NCBI GenBank assembly: GCA_027186245.1
Contig: CP114499.1
Location: forward strand, 749,001 to 813,000
Direction: 5' to 3'
Source: Coriaria nepalensis
Lineage: Eukaryota; Streptophyta; Magnoliopsida; Cucurbitales; Coriariaceae
DNA: 64,000 bases
Below the pieces are notes generated by a model. It was not told the origin of the DNA, searched no databases, and saw only the letters and a program-made list of their open reading frames with translations. This document shows positions 46,211 through 58,400 of this stretch, piece after piece. Numbering within the stretch: position 1 is the stretch's first letter; each line of letters begins with the position of its first letter. The position numbers and the translations under genes were made by a program.

Positions 46211-48003
46211 ATGTCGTCCGACACGACAACATCCAGTTACTGGATCAATTGGAGGGTTCTACTTTGTGCAATATGGGTTTTAGTGTCAATGAGCTTTGCA
46301 TTGTCCCTCATATGGAAAAACGAAGGCTGGGGAAAACCCCGGCACGAAACCGAGCGAGGAAAAGAAGGTGGTGAAGAAGAAGAAGAAGAAAACTTGTACG
46401 AGGATGAAACATGGAAGCCTTGCTTGAAAGGAATCCATCCGGCCTGGCTTCTTTCGTTTCGGATTTTCGCCTTTTTCGTCCTCATCGCTCTGCTCTTTGC
46501 CATCGGTTTTGTAGATGGTGGTAGCATTTTCTACTATTACACTCAGTAAGCTCTTCTTTTCGTATATATCTTCAAAATCATTTGTTTCTGTATTTAACTT
46601 CATTGTTTTTCTTTTGTTCTTCAGGTGGACTTTTACATCCGTCACCATTTATTTTGGGGTATGTTCTTTTACTTCTTAAATAGGTATATAGTACTATATA
46701 TATATATACATACATACATTCAAAAGTTTGAAAAATTATCGGGTATAATTTATGATAGATCGATATATTTCAACTTCATGTCAGCCTCACATTATTGAAT
46801 CATAAATATTATGTATATGGTCGAGATGGATAAATCCACCATAGACACGATTATATCCAATAAATTCTCCAAAAAATTATATTTCATTGCAAGGTGTTTC
46901 AAATCATAATATGTTTTCTGGACACAAACGCACGTAGCTTGGATCTCTGCTCTCAATAAGTGGATGTTACAAATACCATAAGAAAGTTAACGGGGAAAGA
47001 GTGGATGATGTCGAGATAGATATGGAGCACGGTAGTTATGCAAGTAGTGTCCGAAATTCGAAAAATCAGGTCGCCGGAGAAGAATCTCTTATCCGGAAAC
47101 CTGCAAACATATGGGGTCGCCTCTTTCAAATAATTTTTCAGGTACATTACATCGTTCAAATTAAAGTCATGTTTGTTTATTTTAGTTTTACCAATAAAAA
47201 TTCATGTATTCATACCTTAACATGGATATATATGTACATATGAAGATGAATGCAGGAGCCGTTATGCTTACGGATAGTGTATTTTGGTTCATCATCGTTC
47301 CTTTTCTTGCTATCAAAGATTACAACCTCAGTTTGGTAAGTAGAAATACAATTCAAAATTTCCGTTCCGTAACTTATTTTTTGTACTATGATATATTTAG
47401 GATTACTTTCTCCATTAGTAACCCGGTTTTGTATGGCAGTTGGATATAAGTATGCACACAGTAAATGCCGTTTTCTTGTTCGGCGATACGGCCTTAAATA
47501 CCTTGGTAAGCAAGTTAATAATTGAAATTACTTATTATTGAAACGAAAAATGATGATGATATCACATTCTCGTATACTACTTTTTGTATGTGTCATATTC
47601 GTTATCCACTTTTCTTTTGTAGAATTTTGAGGATAAATTTGATTATTTTTTCTCACCCATTTTATATAGAGATTCCGGTGGTTTCGGATCGGATATTTCT
47701 ACATCTGGACGATCATTTACGTATTTTTCCAGTGGATTGTACACGCTTGTGTTAGAATCTGGTAAAAAAAAAAAAAAAAACTCATTAGCTTCTCTCTAAT
47801 CGATATATATTTCTTAAACCTTTGTTTAATTATTTAGGTGGCCATATCCATTTCTGGACCTCTCATCTCGCTATGCTCCATTATGGTATTTTTCAGTGGC
47901 GGTAATGCACATTCCATGCTACGCTTTTTTTGCCGTTGTAATGAAGCTCAAACATCGGCTTTTGTCGACACACTATCCTCAGTTGTATCGATGTAGAACA
48001 TAG
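46211..48003 (+). CDS. Rolling-stone-like multi-pass membrane protein
   Basis: Seven exons, 46211-46545, 46625-46658, 46938-47141, 47246-47335, 47440-47505, 47670-47761 and 47838-48003, give 328 residues with all phases matching. The protein has about seven hydrophobic helices: [55 protein letters not shown] and others. Typical family blocks are YWINWR at the start, [34 protein letters not shown], and [15 protein letters not shown] with HIPCYAFF near the end. A run of Glu follows the first helix. Plant homologues are annotated 'protein rolling stone-like' after a fly protein, and their molecular function is not established. The start is chosen because the family begins shortly before YWxNWR. 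An in-frame ATG at 46163 is probably intronic. Confidence 0.85.
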
Positions 48004-48550
48004 TTTATTGCCGGAATTCTTCATAGTCTGAAATGTTGGACAGAAGATAGAGAGATAGAGGAAAAAGACACAAGTAGTTTAGCTTCTTTTCAATATTAAA
48101 GCTTCTAGGCTTTCTAATATCAACACATCTTTTTTCGTGTTCAAACAAGTCATAAGATTGATATCTTTACACTAATGAAAAGAGTACACTTCTCTGTGTA
48201 TCGCGTTCATTGAATCATTAATTATGATTGGTAAAAAAGATTAGATCTAATTATAATAACGACCAACTTCACCCCTTCATAGTCCAAGACATTAGGGACA
48301 TGATATGTAAAATAAAACTTAGCAATGAACTTGTGCTCTTCGGAAGATGTGTTTAGAGAAGGAGAATGATGCAATTATACAGAGAACTTGCATAAGGAGG
48401 GCGAGAACATTGAACATATTAAGAAAGAGTTTGTTCACGTGATTCAAGAAACGTATACTCATTTAAGCGCTATGGATGTGGGCATGAGCTACACTTGATG
48501 AATTGTTACACTAGCATACATAATGCCTTTTTTTTTCCATAAGAAAAAGT

Positions 48551-48566
48551 GGGGGGGGGGGGGGGG
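48551..48566. repeat. Poly-G run (16 bases)
   Basis: A guanine homopolymer between the rolling-stone-like gene and the MPP10 fragment. Length may be uncertain in the assembly. Confidence 0.85.
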
Positions 48567-48694
48567 AAATAGCAACAAATAGCAACATAATGTCCCAGCT
48601 CTTGCAATGGAAGAGGTAACAACAAATAGCACTCATTTTCCCTTTCAAAATTTGTCTTAATCTTAAGTTTCTAATATCTTGTTCTGCACTGTAG

Positions 48695-48978
48695 ATTGCA
48701 CCTCTTGCAGTCTCAGATGCAGCCATGCTAGCTCCTGAAGGAATGTTTTCTGGCAAAGGCGACATCAAAGAAGATGGAGAACTGACTCAGTCAGAGAGAA
48801 AGAGGAGAAGGGCTAACAAGAAAAGGAAATTTAAAGGTAAGAAATGAAGGAGAATACTAAACTTGCTTTCTCAGTTTCTAATAATTTAAATTCTAATGTT
48901 TGAAAACCATGTCTATGGCAGCAAACACAGCAGCCAAAAAGGCCAGGTACAGCATCATATTGCCAAAAAAGGATCAAG
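48695..48978 (+). pseudogene. Fragment of U3 snoRNP protein MPP10
   Basis: Two blocks with good splice signals, 48695-48836 and 48922-48978, join in frame. They encode VSDAAMLAPEGMFSGKG, LTQSERKRRRANKKRKFK and TAAKKARYSIILPKKD, resembling the C-terminal part of MPP10, which works in pre-18S rRNA processing. The large N-terminal part is absent upstream, and the sequence downstream (49158 on) does not continue clearly. This is probably a partial duplicate, less likely the tail of a gene with unrecognised exons. Confidence 0.6.
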
Positions 48979-49333
48979 GTAATCCTCTTTCCCTCTCTCT
49001 CTTGAATAGTTAATTTTCAAACTGTTAAATTACAATCATTGAGGTTCTCTACTCTCAACACTGAGAGCGAGAATCAACGCACTACTTACTCGAAGTTGAA
49101 GGGTATTGTAGATTTTCTCTGTAATCACTAAGCTTATTCACCCATGCTTATTGCAGCCAATGATGGATCATGATAAACTCGGGTTTTCAATTGAAACTAT
49201 GCTGACTGGTGTTATGGTTGCAAGTATTCTGCTACTGGGAAGCATCCAAGGAAGATGTGATATGATCTATTACTAGCCATCTTATGTTTGGAGCAGTAGA
49301 AATAGGCTATGATGGGGTAGACTAGCGGTTAAA

Positions 49334-49418
49334 ATCTAGTTTTGAAGATACATGTTGATGAGTTGTTTCCCGGGTAAATCTAGTTTTGAAGATGCATGTT
49401 GATGAGTTGTTTCCCTTA
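49334..49418. repeat. Tandem duplication of 44 bp
   Basis: AAATCTAGTTTTGAAGAT.CATGTTGATGAGTTGTTTCCC occurs twice in a row and differs at one base. It lies downstream of the MPP10 fragment. Confidence 0.9.
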
Positions 49419-49419
49419 A

Positions 49420-50080
49420 CTTGGAAATCAAGTTTTTTCCCTTAAATTATTCTTTGTAGTCCGATTTTGATGAAAGAAAGAGAGTTATAATGTGTATCCC
49501 ATGTACTTGAAAATCATCCTTCTATTTGACTGAGACACATACGTGGGTTAGTCCATCGGTAAGTAGACCCTAAGTCTATCCAAATGAAACTTCTAACAAG
49601 TTGATCCGAACTGAGCTTCAAAACGAAAAAAAGAGTAAAGATAAATTTTAGACAAAATATCATGATATGACGACAGTTATTTATATCAATCGTATACTGA
49701 TTCATCTATTAAGTAGGTGATATGTCAGTGTCCAAAATTTTCTCCGAGAAGATAGGACTTTTCTTGAACCTCCATTAACCTTATTTCCAAAAGAATATTG
49801 CCAATACATTCCTGCTCAACAAAGTCACATACTAGCTCTGACCATATAGAGGATGGTAATTATACAATTTCTACATCACTCGATTACAAAAGCAACAAAA
49901 AAAGCGGCTACTGTTTCCTTGATCCCTATCAGTTTCGAAACTGAAATGCGAAGCATTAATGAACTACTTGAACATCAACCACAAGGGTAATCAAAGTAGC
50001 CACCAGGATTTCATCCTTCACTTCCGTCCCGCTTGGCCATTGTCCATCATTAACAACAGGATTCGGATTCAAATCAGCTG
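49420..50080. other. Spacer between MPP10 fragment and Tim17-family gene
   Basis: No coding block seen. The right part (about 49800-50086) is probably the 3'UTR of the Tim17-family gene. Confidence 0.5.
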
Positions 50081-50086
50081 GTCCTC

Positions 50087-51658
50087 CTATTTGCTCAAGT
50101 TTTCTTGAAGCCTTTCGATAGCAGCACCAACCCCACTTTTAGCTTCTCCCATCTGATCTCTATTGCTGTGTGTAATGGCCGGATTCCTTTCATTTGCCTT
50201 CTCTACGAGCTTTAAATGAAGCCAACCTGTCACCAATGCATTTAGAATGGATAGTAAGATTGCAATTCTAAAATCACACGTAACAAAATACAACTCTTTA
50301 TTGTTGACAGAAAATGTGGAGAGTGCAAAATATTTACCGAGAGGAAAACACAATGCAGCTCCTAAGACTGAACCCATCATCATATTCCTTGCCCGCCACG
50401 CAAGTGATCCCGGCACTGAGACAGTAAAAAAAGAAAAAAGAAAAAGACAGAATTATCAGATTTAGCATCAACATTTGAGAGAAACTAGACTTTTGCACCC
50501 CACGTGGAATTATAGACCCATACTGGAGTTCCCAACTCTGAATCAAATGAGAACCCTTAGCCAATGTAATATTACATCAAACAAGTTAATATCAATATGT
50601 GTCGCATCTTACATATCAAACCGAAGGTAGCAGCCGTGGCGGAGCCTGCCCCAATGACGTTGAGAACATCGTGGATCCCACGCTTCTCAGCAAGGAGATT
50701 TTGTAAACCACAAAAAGCAGCTGTGAACATTCCAAGGCGAATCCCACCAACTATGGAGCCACGGGTTACTCTAATGAATCTTTTCTCCATTGCATCTCTG
50801 ATTAATCTATATTGTTCTCTTTTGTCCGGAGTGCTCCCAAGCTTCAACATTACCTCTGCATCCTTGCTCTGTCAAAAATACAACAAAATTGCATTTCAAG
50901 TTTCCACCGAATTTAAATTCAAATTAGATCTGATCAAGAACTCTAGTTTGGATTGAACAAAAGAACTCCAGTTTGCCTCAAACTGTTGTGCAATAATAAA
51001 AAATATAGTTTTAGCCTAAAAGCCTAAAAAATAGAGTTAGCTTCAATCCCTCAACTGAATCAATTGCCAGTTATGACCTAAAAATCCAATTTGAGCCTAC
51101 CAAAAATCATTTTAATTTCAATGGGTCATCCAAATGAAAATTTAATTCCCCTAACAGAAGAAAAAAAATCAAAATACAGTTCAAAACTCTCACCCGAACG
51201 CAGCATAAGAAAAATACAGTTTGCACAAACTTCTCCAAACAGCAGCTTCAAAAGGTAAATCCAATGCAGCATTAAGTGTGAAAACAAACTTACCACAGAA
51301 GCTGATGCCGCTTTGCTGCCTCCATATAACATGCCGGAAAATACTCCGATGACCGTGGCCGTGCCCCAATTCACAGTCCCGCGCAACCTATCACTACCCT
51401 AATTATTTACAGTAGAGAAAAAATCAGTCTCCTCTACAAATAATGACATATACGAGCTTTTCGTACGTTTAGATTTCTTTCAGGTAAGAGTATCACCATT
51501 GCTAAGAAGAGGCTGAGATTACATACATAATTCTGAATTAGGGCAAATTTTAACATCAAGCTAAGAGAAAAAAAAGGAAAGAATGATAATTGACGTGATA
51601 ACCGAGAAAAAAATCTTACATTTGACACAGTTTCTTCGGATTTCTCGAGAGCTTCCAT
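50087..51658 (-). CDS. Tim17/Tim22/Tim23-family mitochondrial membrane protein (TIMMDC1-like)
   Basis: Five exons, 51658-51620, 51398-51294, 50868-50613, 50415-50338 and 50226-50087, encode 205 residues. Four hydrophobic Gly-rich segments are typical of the family: TATVIGVFSGMLYGG, TRGSIVGGIRLGMFTAAF, VIGAGSATAATFGLI and MMGSVLGAALCFPLGWLHL. The second contains the GSxxGGxxxG pattern. The C-terminal tail is hydrophilic. Family members form the import channels TIM17/22/23 or act as TIMMDC1-type complex I assembly factors. The RARNMMMGSVLGA.LCFPLGWLH segment points to the latter group, but this is from memory only. The start is the first ATG (MEALEKSEE), 400 bp from the divergent SOUL gene. Confidence 0.85.
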
Positions 51659-52057
51659 AGACAAGGGCGTCCAACTTACTGTTTGGATGCCGAGAAAAAG
51701 ATGATGAACAAAAAGAGAGAATTTTCAGGGGCTGGTGAAATGAAGACTGATGACATGTTTATACTCTTCGTTCCCGTCTGTCTTACACGACGTGTCGCCA
51801 ACCTTATCAGGACGACATGTCGAACGAGAATTGAGCGACATGTCGAACGAGAATTGAGCGACATGTCGAACGATAATTGAGCGACACGTCGTAGTAACAG
51901 AATGACAAAATGGTAAAACGGTAAAACCGAACGTTCGCAAAACGTGTACCCCTTTCCTTGCAAAATCGTACTTCTGTTGCCTGATCTTCTTCTCGTTCCA
52001 TTACAGAGCTTGATCACTTGATCATTGACTGAGAGAGAGAGAGAGAGGGAGAGAGAG
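51659..52057. promoter_or_regulatory. Bidirectional promoter of the Tim17-family and SOUL genes
   Basis: The 399 bp between the two ATGs must hold both promoters and 5'UTRs. It contains the GACATGTCG array at 51785-51895 and a GA tract (52031-52057) that runs to the SOUL ATG. No TATA box is evident. Confidence 0.6.
51785..51895. repeat. Array of CGACAYGTCG palindromes in 23-24-bp units
   Basis: Three direct units of GAATTGAGCGACATGTCGAAC type lie in tandem, each centred on the perfect palindrome CGACATGTCG. They are flanked by ACGACGTGTCGCC at the left and GCGACACGTCGTAG at the right. The dyad structure suggests repeated binding sites for a dimeric factor (bHLH or bZIP class), but this is inference. 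Confidence 0.85.
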
Positions 52058-53592
52058 ATGGAAACTGAGAGATTGTCGATTTTGTTTGCCAGTCTATTAT
52101 GTTTCGTAACTGTCTGCAACGGAACTGAATCGCCGCAATACACAGTGGTTCACTCTGAATCAGATTTCGAGATCAGGCTTTACAGGGAGTCTTCATGGAT
52201 GTCTGCTCCTGTTCCAGACCTCTCCTTCAAAAAAGCCACCAGAAATGGCTTCCACAGGTACCTGTTACCTATAACCTCCTCTGAACTCCTTCTACCCTAA
52301 TTAATTCTTTTCCTCCCGCTCATAGCTACTCAATCACTCGTTTGCTTGCTCATATTACCATTCTTGGCTATTGATTGCTCTTTCATTTCGAAACAATTTT
52401 GTGATGATGTTTAGAAAGCAATAAAATAGTATAACCTTGAAGAAGTAATCCTGATTATTTGCTGGTGTTTATAGTTTATGCTCAGATTAGAGAACTTTTG
52501 TATATTGAATCCTATGGTATTGTAATCTTATTTATCTGAGATATTATTGAATTCACTAGCAAGTTAGGTACATGAATATTTGATTTGATTTCAGGAATGG
52601 TTTCGTTTCAGAAAAGTACATCGAGAATGGTTTCGATTTCAGGAATATTTTCTCAGATTACCATTCGTTTCAGAAATAATTTCGATTTTGTCACATCGAG
52701 AAATTCTTGTGTTTCAAACTACTTTAAATTTCACTGTTATTATATTACTATATATACAAGTGAGAGACATCTCCACCTTCCAAAGGTAATTTACCCGTTC
52801 CACAAAGTAGGGAAACCGCCTTTTAGGGTAACTCAGGTCCCGATGTTTCATTCAATGATGATCACTCTTAACCTGAAAAATTCCCAGTTTTTCCTCCTAG
52901 TTCTCACAGATTCTATTTCCAGTCGACATAACAGATAACTCATACACACTCATCCACTTTGTGTAGAACTTCATTTCCGTATGTCTTGAAAGTCCCATCA
53001 ATAATATTGAAATATCAACTCGTACTTATTCATTGATCTCCATTCTCCAATTTTGATGTTGTTTCATTATTTCAGTGATAATCGATGAATGCTTTTTCCT
53101 AACCACAAATTTTTGCTAATCATTTTACTTCCTTGTAGGTTATTTCAGTACATCCAAGGAGCCAATCTGAACTCTTCTCGGATTTCCATGACAGCTCCTG
53201 TCCTTACCAGCACCATCCCAGGGGCGGGCCCACTTCACTCATCTGCCTACGTCATTCGATTCTTCTTGCCAGTAAAATTCCAAGCTAGCCCTCCAGTCCC
53301 ACTCCCAGAACTGAACCTGAAACCTTTTGAACAGGAGAGTCATTGTGTTGCTGTTAGGAAGTTTTCAGGTTTTGCAAGAGATGAGGTTATTGTGAAAGAG
53401 GCAGAGAAACTTGCTGTCAGCCTGACCAGATCTCCATGGGCAAATTCCACTTCTTCTGAAAGCCCTTCATCTTATTCCATTGCTCAGTACAACTCTCCGT
53501 TCTGGTTTATTGGTCGGTTGAATGAGGTTTGGCTGGATGTAAATGCGTCGGTATTGGATGGCTGTAAAACTGGTGGAGTGGCAACATACTGA
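52058..53592 (+). CDS. SOUL haem-binding family protein
   Basis: Two exons, 52058-52257 and 53139-53592, encode 217 residues. Residues 1-22 (LSILFASLLCFVTVC) look like a signal peptide followed by NGTESPQY. The SOUL/HBP domain fills the rest: YTVVHSESDFEIRLYRESSWMSA, then FQYIQGANLNSSRISMTAPVLT, FFLPVKFQ, PVPLPELNL, RKFSGFA and a C-terminal NEVWLDV. Plant members bind haem or porphyrins, and some with this N-terminus are predicted to be secreted or endomembrane. Physiological role is not settled. The 881-bp intron contains GGTTTCG/TTTCAG words repeated near 52590-52730. A GA tract runs directly to the ATG. Confidence 0.92.
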
Positions 53593-53599
53593 GCTAACT

Positions 53600-54780
53600 T
53601 TTACTTCTCGGGTATACTATTGGGGATTTACCTGAGTGGATAATTACTTGTGTGGATAAATAATTTCATGAAACTTGAACTATAGTAGCTTTAGACTGTC
53701 TTATCTGTGTATATATATGAACCAGTTGTAAACATTTGCACTATTGAGGTAAAATAGTGCAACAAATATGTATAGAGAAAGCATTGGTATGTAGGATTTG
53801 AATTGTTAGTTTAGTTTATGTATGAGAAGTTTGTTAAGCATTCATTTTGGCTACAAATGTGAGAAAGCATCCCCTTATATAAGTGCATATCACTGATGTG
53901 AGAGAACCGGGCGGAGCCCACTGCATACGATCCACCATCCACACGCACATCTGATGTAACGGCTACTTTTGGAAATGGAGTTAGGATGAGCTGTATTCTT
54001 TGATAGGGTATGAAGGTAAACTTGATGCTCCTACTATATCCAGCTGGGTATTTTCCACACTGCCTGTCTAAGGTTGAGTCTTGGTATTCGACGGCGGACT
54101 TTAAAAGCCGCCTACAGACGCTAACGAGTCACTCGAAGCTCAGCTTGGGATATCACATGGAGCAAACTTGAATCTGGACTTAAGAATTGGAGGTTCAAAG
54201 TTGAAAACAGGTTGGTAGACCAAGAAGGAGCAATAACAGCTTTATATTTTATCTCCATTAGGTGTAGAAACCCAAGTGGTTTATACTAAAATTATGCAGT
54301 ATCTGACTATCTGGGCAGAGATGGTGTATTCCTCCTCTTAATGTCTTTTCTCATCTTTTGTACCACATTGCTTCAAACCCAAAACTGTGTCTGTTATTTT
54401 CTTTGTCATCATTCCGGCCCAAGTGTAACAGATTGATTTGATTGGTAATTTCATATTTGAAGCTGGCATTATTATTATTATTAAAATGAATTTTCTTATG
54501 ATTTTAATATATGATTATACAAAAATGATCGGAATTAGCAAAAAAGGATAATCTTCAACTTATTATATTAACATTTTATTTTATTTTATTTTTAATTTTA
54601 CTCTAAGTTTACTTTTTTCCTTGTATTTTTTTTATAATTTCTCACCAAATAAAATAAGAAGTAAGAAATTAATTTTTATTTACAAAAAAATTGATTGGAT
54701 AATGGATGTAAACAGAGGTTGATGAAATGTGTTATTAGGATTGGGCTTTGTAATTATTAATCATTATTTTATTTTTCATT
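53600..54780. other. Spacer between SOUL gene and MOS1
   Basis: SOUL 3' flank followed by unannotated sequence and an ATT microsatellite near 54470-54485. I see no gene. The CTCTCTCC-rich part from about 54830 probably begins the MOS1 leader. Confidence 0.5.
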
Positions 54781-54829
54781 CATTCATTCAAGTTAACTCC
54801 TACTCTCGCATAACATCCAAAAAACACGG

Positions 54830-55474
54830 ACTCCTCTCTCTCCTCTCTCTCCTCTCTCTCCCTACATCTTTCTCCTTCCCCCATTTTTCTGTCTTCTTCG
54901 AACCGAATCCGTCATTTTCAGTAACTGAGATCTCTTTCTCCGAAGCCTCTCTGTTATTAAGAGCCTCTTGAGGTTTCGATCGATTCCTCTTTCTCCCTCT
55001 CTCTGTAGACGCGACAACTTCCTTAGGTTTTGTTTTCAACTCTAGGGTTTACTCGAGCGTTTAAGGGCTTTTTTTTCTCAGGCAAGTTATTCTTACGTAA
55101 TTTTTCTTTCTTTTCATATTATTTAATTGAGGATTTCTTGTTTGATTACCTAGAAATAGGAAAATAAAGTGGATGAAGGGAAAATGAATTGTAAGTTTTG
55201 CAGTAACTCATAAGCATATATATATATATATATATTAAATTTATTTAACATGTTATGAATTATTGGAAAAGCACTTGAACCAGTAGGGGTTTGTGTTATA
55301 TATATATATACATACGTGTATCTCTCATTGTGTTTGACGCATTCTTGTGTGTCTTTAACTGAAAAATATGTTTAATTTGTGTTTTGTTCTTGCTGATTTT
55401 AATAATGTATTGAATTTTTCTCTTCTCAGGTTATGTTAAATTTAATTTAATGACCTTGAGCAGGCAACTGAATC
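54830..55474 (+). promoter_or_regulatory. MOS1 5'UTR and leader intron
   Basis: A CT-rich leader runs from about 54830. CTCAG|GCAAGT at 55081/55082 fits a rare GC splice donor, and GAGCAG at 55458-55463 fits the acceptor 11 bases before the ATG. The same place also looks like an acceptor (long T run then CAG), so the leader structure is ambiguous. (TA)n tracts lie in the intron. Confidence 0.45.
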
Positions 55475-58400
55475 ATGACGTCGACTGGAGAAAGGAGGTA
55501 TTGTGTTACTTTCAGCTGTTTTTACATTTATAGTAATCCTTTCTCGATCAATTTAAATATGCAAATAGACATCAAAGTAGATTGTCTACGACTCTTATCA
55601 ATTTCTCACTTTTGCAACAATTGAGAAAGTTGGGTGCCAGTTTGTATGGCGTCATGGCTGTGTAGAATCGAAATTACTTGAGAGGAAGCAGACTTTTTGG
55701 CGAGTGGTGATGGAAGTAATTGATGCAATAATACTTATAAGACCAAGTTTCAAAATAGAATCATCAGTAGGGGCGAGTGGTGATGGAAGTAATTGATGCA
55801 ATAATACTTATAAGACCAAGTTTCAAAATAGAATCATCAGTAGGGGACTATTATAAATCAAAATAATCCAGATATGCTTTTGTGAATGTTTCCTGTAGAG
55901 TGAAGGTCTAGTGTCTTACTTTTTTACATTATAGATCTCAAGTGTGCAACTATTTGGCCTTGTGGGTTTTCTTGTGACTATCCCTTTCTGAACATAATGC
56001 ATGAAAGTTTCAGTAGTGCATGTGTTGTTCACACGACGAGGGCAGGGACTTTTGTGGCGCAAAATGCTGAGTGCCTCAAGAAAATGATTATGCTGACTTG
56101 TCTTTTCACTTTCATATTGTGACAGATGGGCTTCTGCCAGAAGAGGTGGGATGACTGTTTTAGGGAAAGTTGCTGTCCCAAAACCTATAAACTTACCTAG
56201 TCAAAGGTATTTGGTTTTATCCTAGATTTTTGTTGTTATTGTTGCCATGGGTTTTATTAATAACTGCTCCTTGCTTTATGATTTCCCTCGTTTTGCTCTT
56301 TGACCCCATATTTTTTGTTTTCTCTGTTGTTTTAAGGTTAGAAAATCATGGTCTGGACCCAAATGTTGAAATTGTGCCCAAGTGAGTTTTATATCAGTTT
56401 GGTTCATCTCTCTCTTTCTCTCAATTAAGTTGATATAATTTAGTTCTTTGCATGCTGCTATATTTTCGATAAGTGGACTGTTGGTGATTAATTTGTGCAT
56501 ATCGTGTTCCCATTTGTTAGGGGTACCCTCAGCTGGGGCAGTAGGTCATCTTCTGTCACAAATCCATGGGGTTCCTCATCACTGTCTCCAAAAGCTGATG
56601 GTAGTACTGGCTCACCAAACTATCTTAATCGCCCCTCATCTGGTGGAAGTGGCACCCGACCATCAACTGCAAGTAGTGATAAAGCTCACGAACCTACTTC
56701 CAGTGCATGGGGCCCCAGTTCTCGGCCATCATCTGCCTCCGGTGCAGTTACATCAAATCAAACATCTTTGACATCATTGCGTCCTCGCAGTGCAGAGACT
56801 AGACCCGGTAGCTCTCAGTTGTCACGATTTGCAGAGGCTTTATCTGAAACTTCGGTTGCATGGAATCCTTCCACAACTGCTGCAAAATTGGTATGGGTAT
56901 CTGTTAATAAGCTAAAGACGTGTGTGTGTTCTACTAAGATTCTTATTCGTTGTTTGTACAAAACATGTTCATGAACTTTTGGAAGGGAAAATTCTGTGTA
57001 TTGATTGGAATGTCTAATCACACATTAGGTGACATTTTAGTTTCATAGCTTAGCACAGCCTAGAGGTTCTGGTGTGTTATCAGGTAGCTGGTAGAGGGTT
57101 GGGATTGGGTAGAAGAAAGGTATTGCTTTAGGTTGCAATATTATTCCGTCTTCCTACCAGCTCAACATCTCACTGCTAGCCATTTCATTGCTGCCACCCT
57201 TTGTGTTGATTTCTATATAAATATAGAGCTTATGTTTGAAATTTATTCATGTGCAGGGAGTGACACGACCAAAGGATGATGGGTTTTCTTTGACATCTGG
57301 AGACTTTCCCACACTTGGTTCAGAGAAAGACAGTGCTGGAAAGACTGCTGAGCCCCAAGGTTTTTATGTTTACTCATAGCTTGAAATCATTCCCTCGAAT
57401 CATTTTAAGCCTATTTATTAATTGGCCCATTAAAAGAGCTCCAATCAATAGTTTTTAAGCATTCAAGTGCATATCTCTAATAACAATGATGTGTGCAATT
57501 TTACCCTCCATCTTTCAAATGAAGTGACGCATATTGGATGGCTTTTCCAGATTCAGTGGCATATTTTTCAATAGAATGTTCTACGACCATAGAAGAAATT
57601 ATTGATGTATAATGAGTTGTGACAAGTATATTATTTATTTTCGTTTTTTTTGTAACAATTGGAAAGAGTTAGTATTTTTTGTTTAAAGTAACAATGTTTG
57701 CTTGAGTTGCTGCATACAATCTGAAAGAATTCTTGACAAGGTAAGGCTAACCACCAAAAATGTTAAGGATGGCATCCATTTCTCGATAGGTTTTAACACT
57801 TCTTAATGGAGGTTTATCTTTGTTAAAGGAATTAGAATGTATTACTCATATTTGTATATTGGTTCATTAAGGGGTCAAAGCATAGGCAAAGGTCATATTG
57901 CTAGAAACTTAATATAGAAAACACTTGTAATTTTTTATTCAACTGAGATACCATTTGGTGGCAGATCATGGGTCTCATTGTCGTCCTGGGTCATCTTCTG
58001 GTGGAGCAGCTCCTGTTAAAGAGAGGACTGAGATTTCAGTATCTGGTTTGTACACACTTCTAGTCTAATTAAAACGCCAGAAGCCTCTTTACAAAATCTA
58101 TCATCTTTCTGATTTCTAAAAACTATCTGCGTCATTCTTCTGTTTGATATTTCAGCTGATGGTTCTATAAATCCAAATTTGAATAATGTACCTGTCAATC
58201 CTTGGAGAAGAGATGATCCCTCACATGGTGAAGATGGAGTGAACCCCTGTGTCGAAAAATGGCAGGGACATTCCCAACCTTTCCCTGGTGCTAATGTTCC
58301 TCCACAACATTATGATACTTGGCGTGGTCCTCCTGTAAATAATCCTCAAGGTGGCATCTGGTATAGAGGTCTGCAGGGAGGTCCTACTTATGGACCCCCT

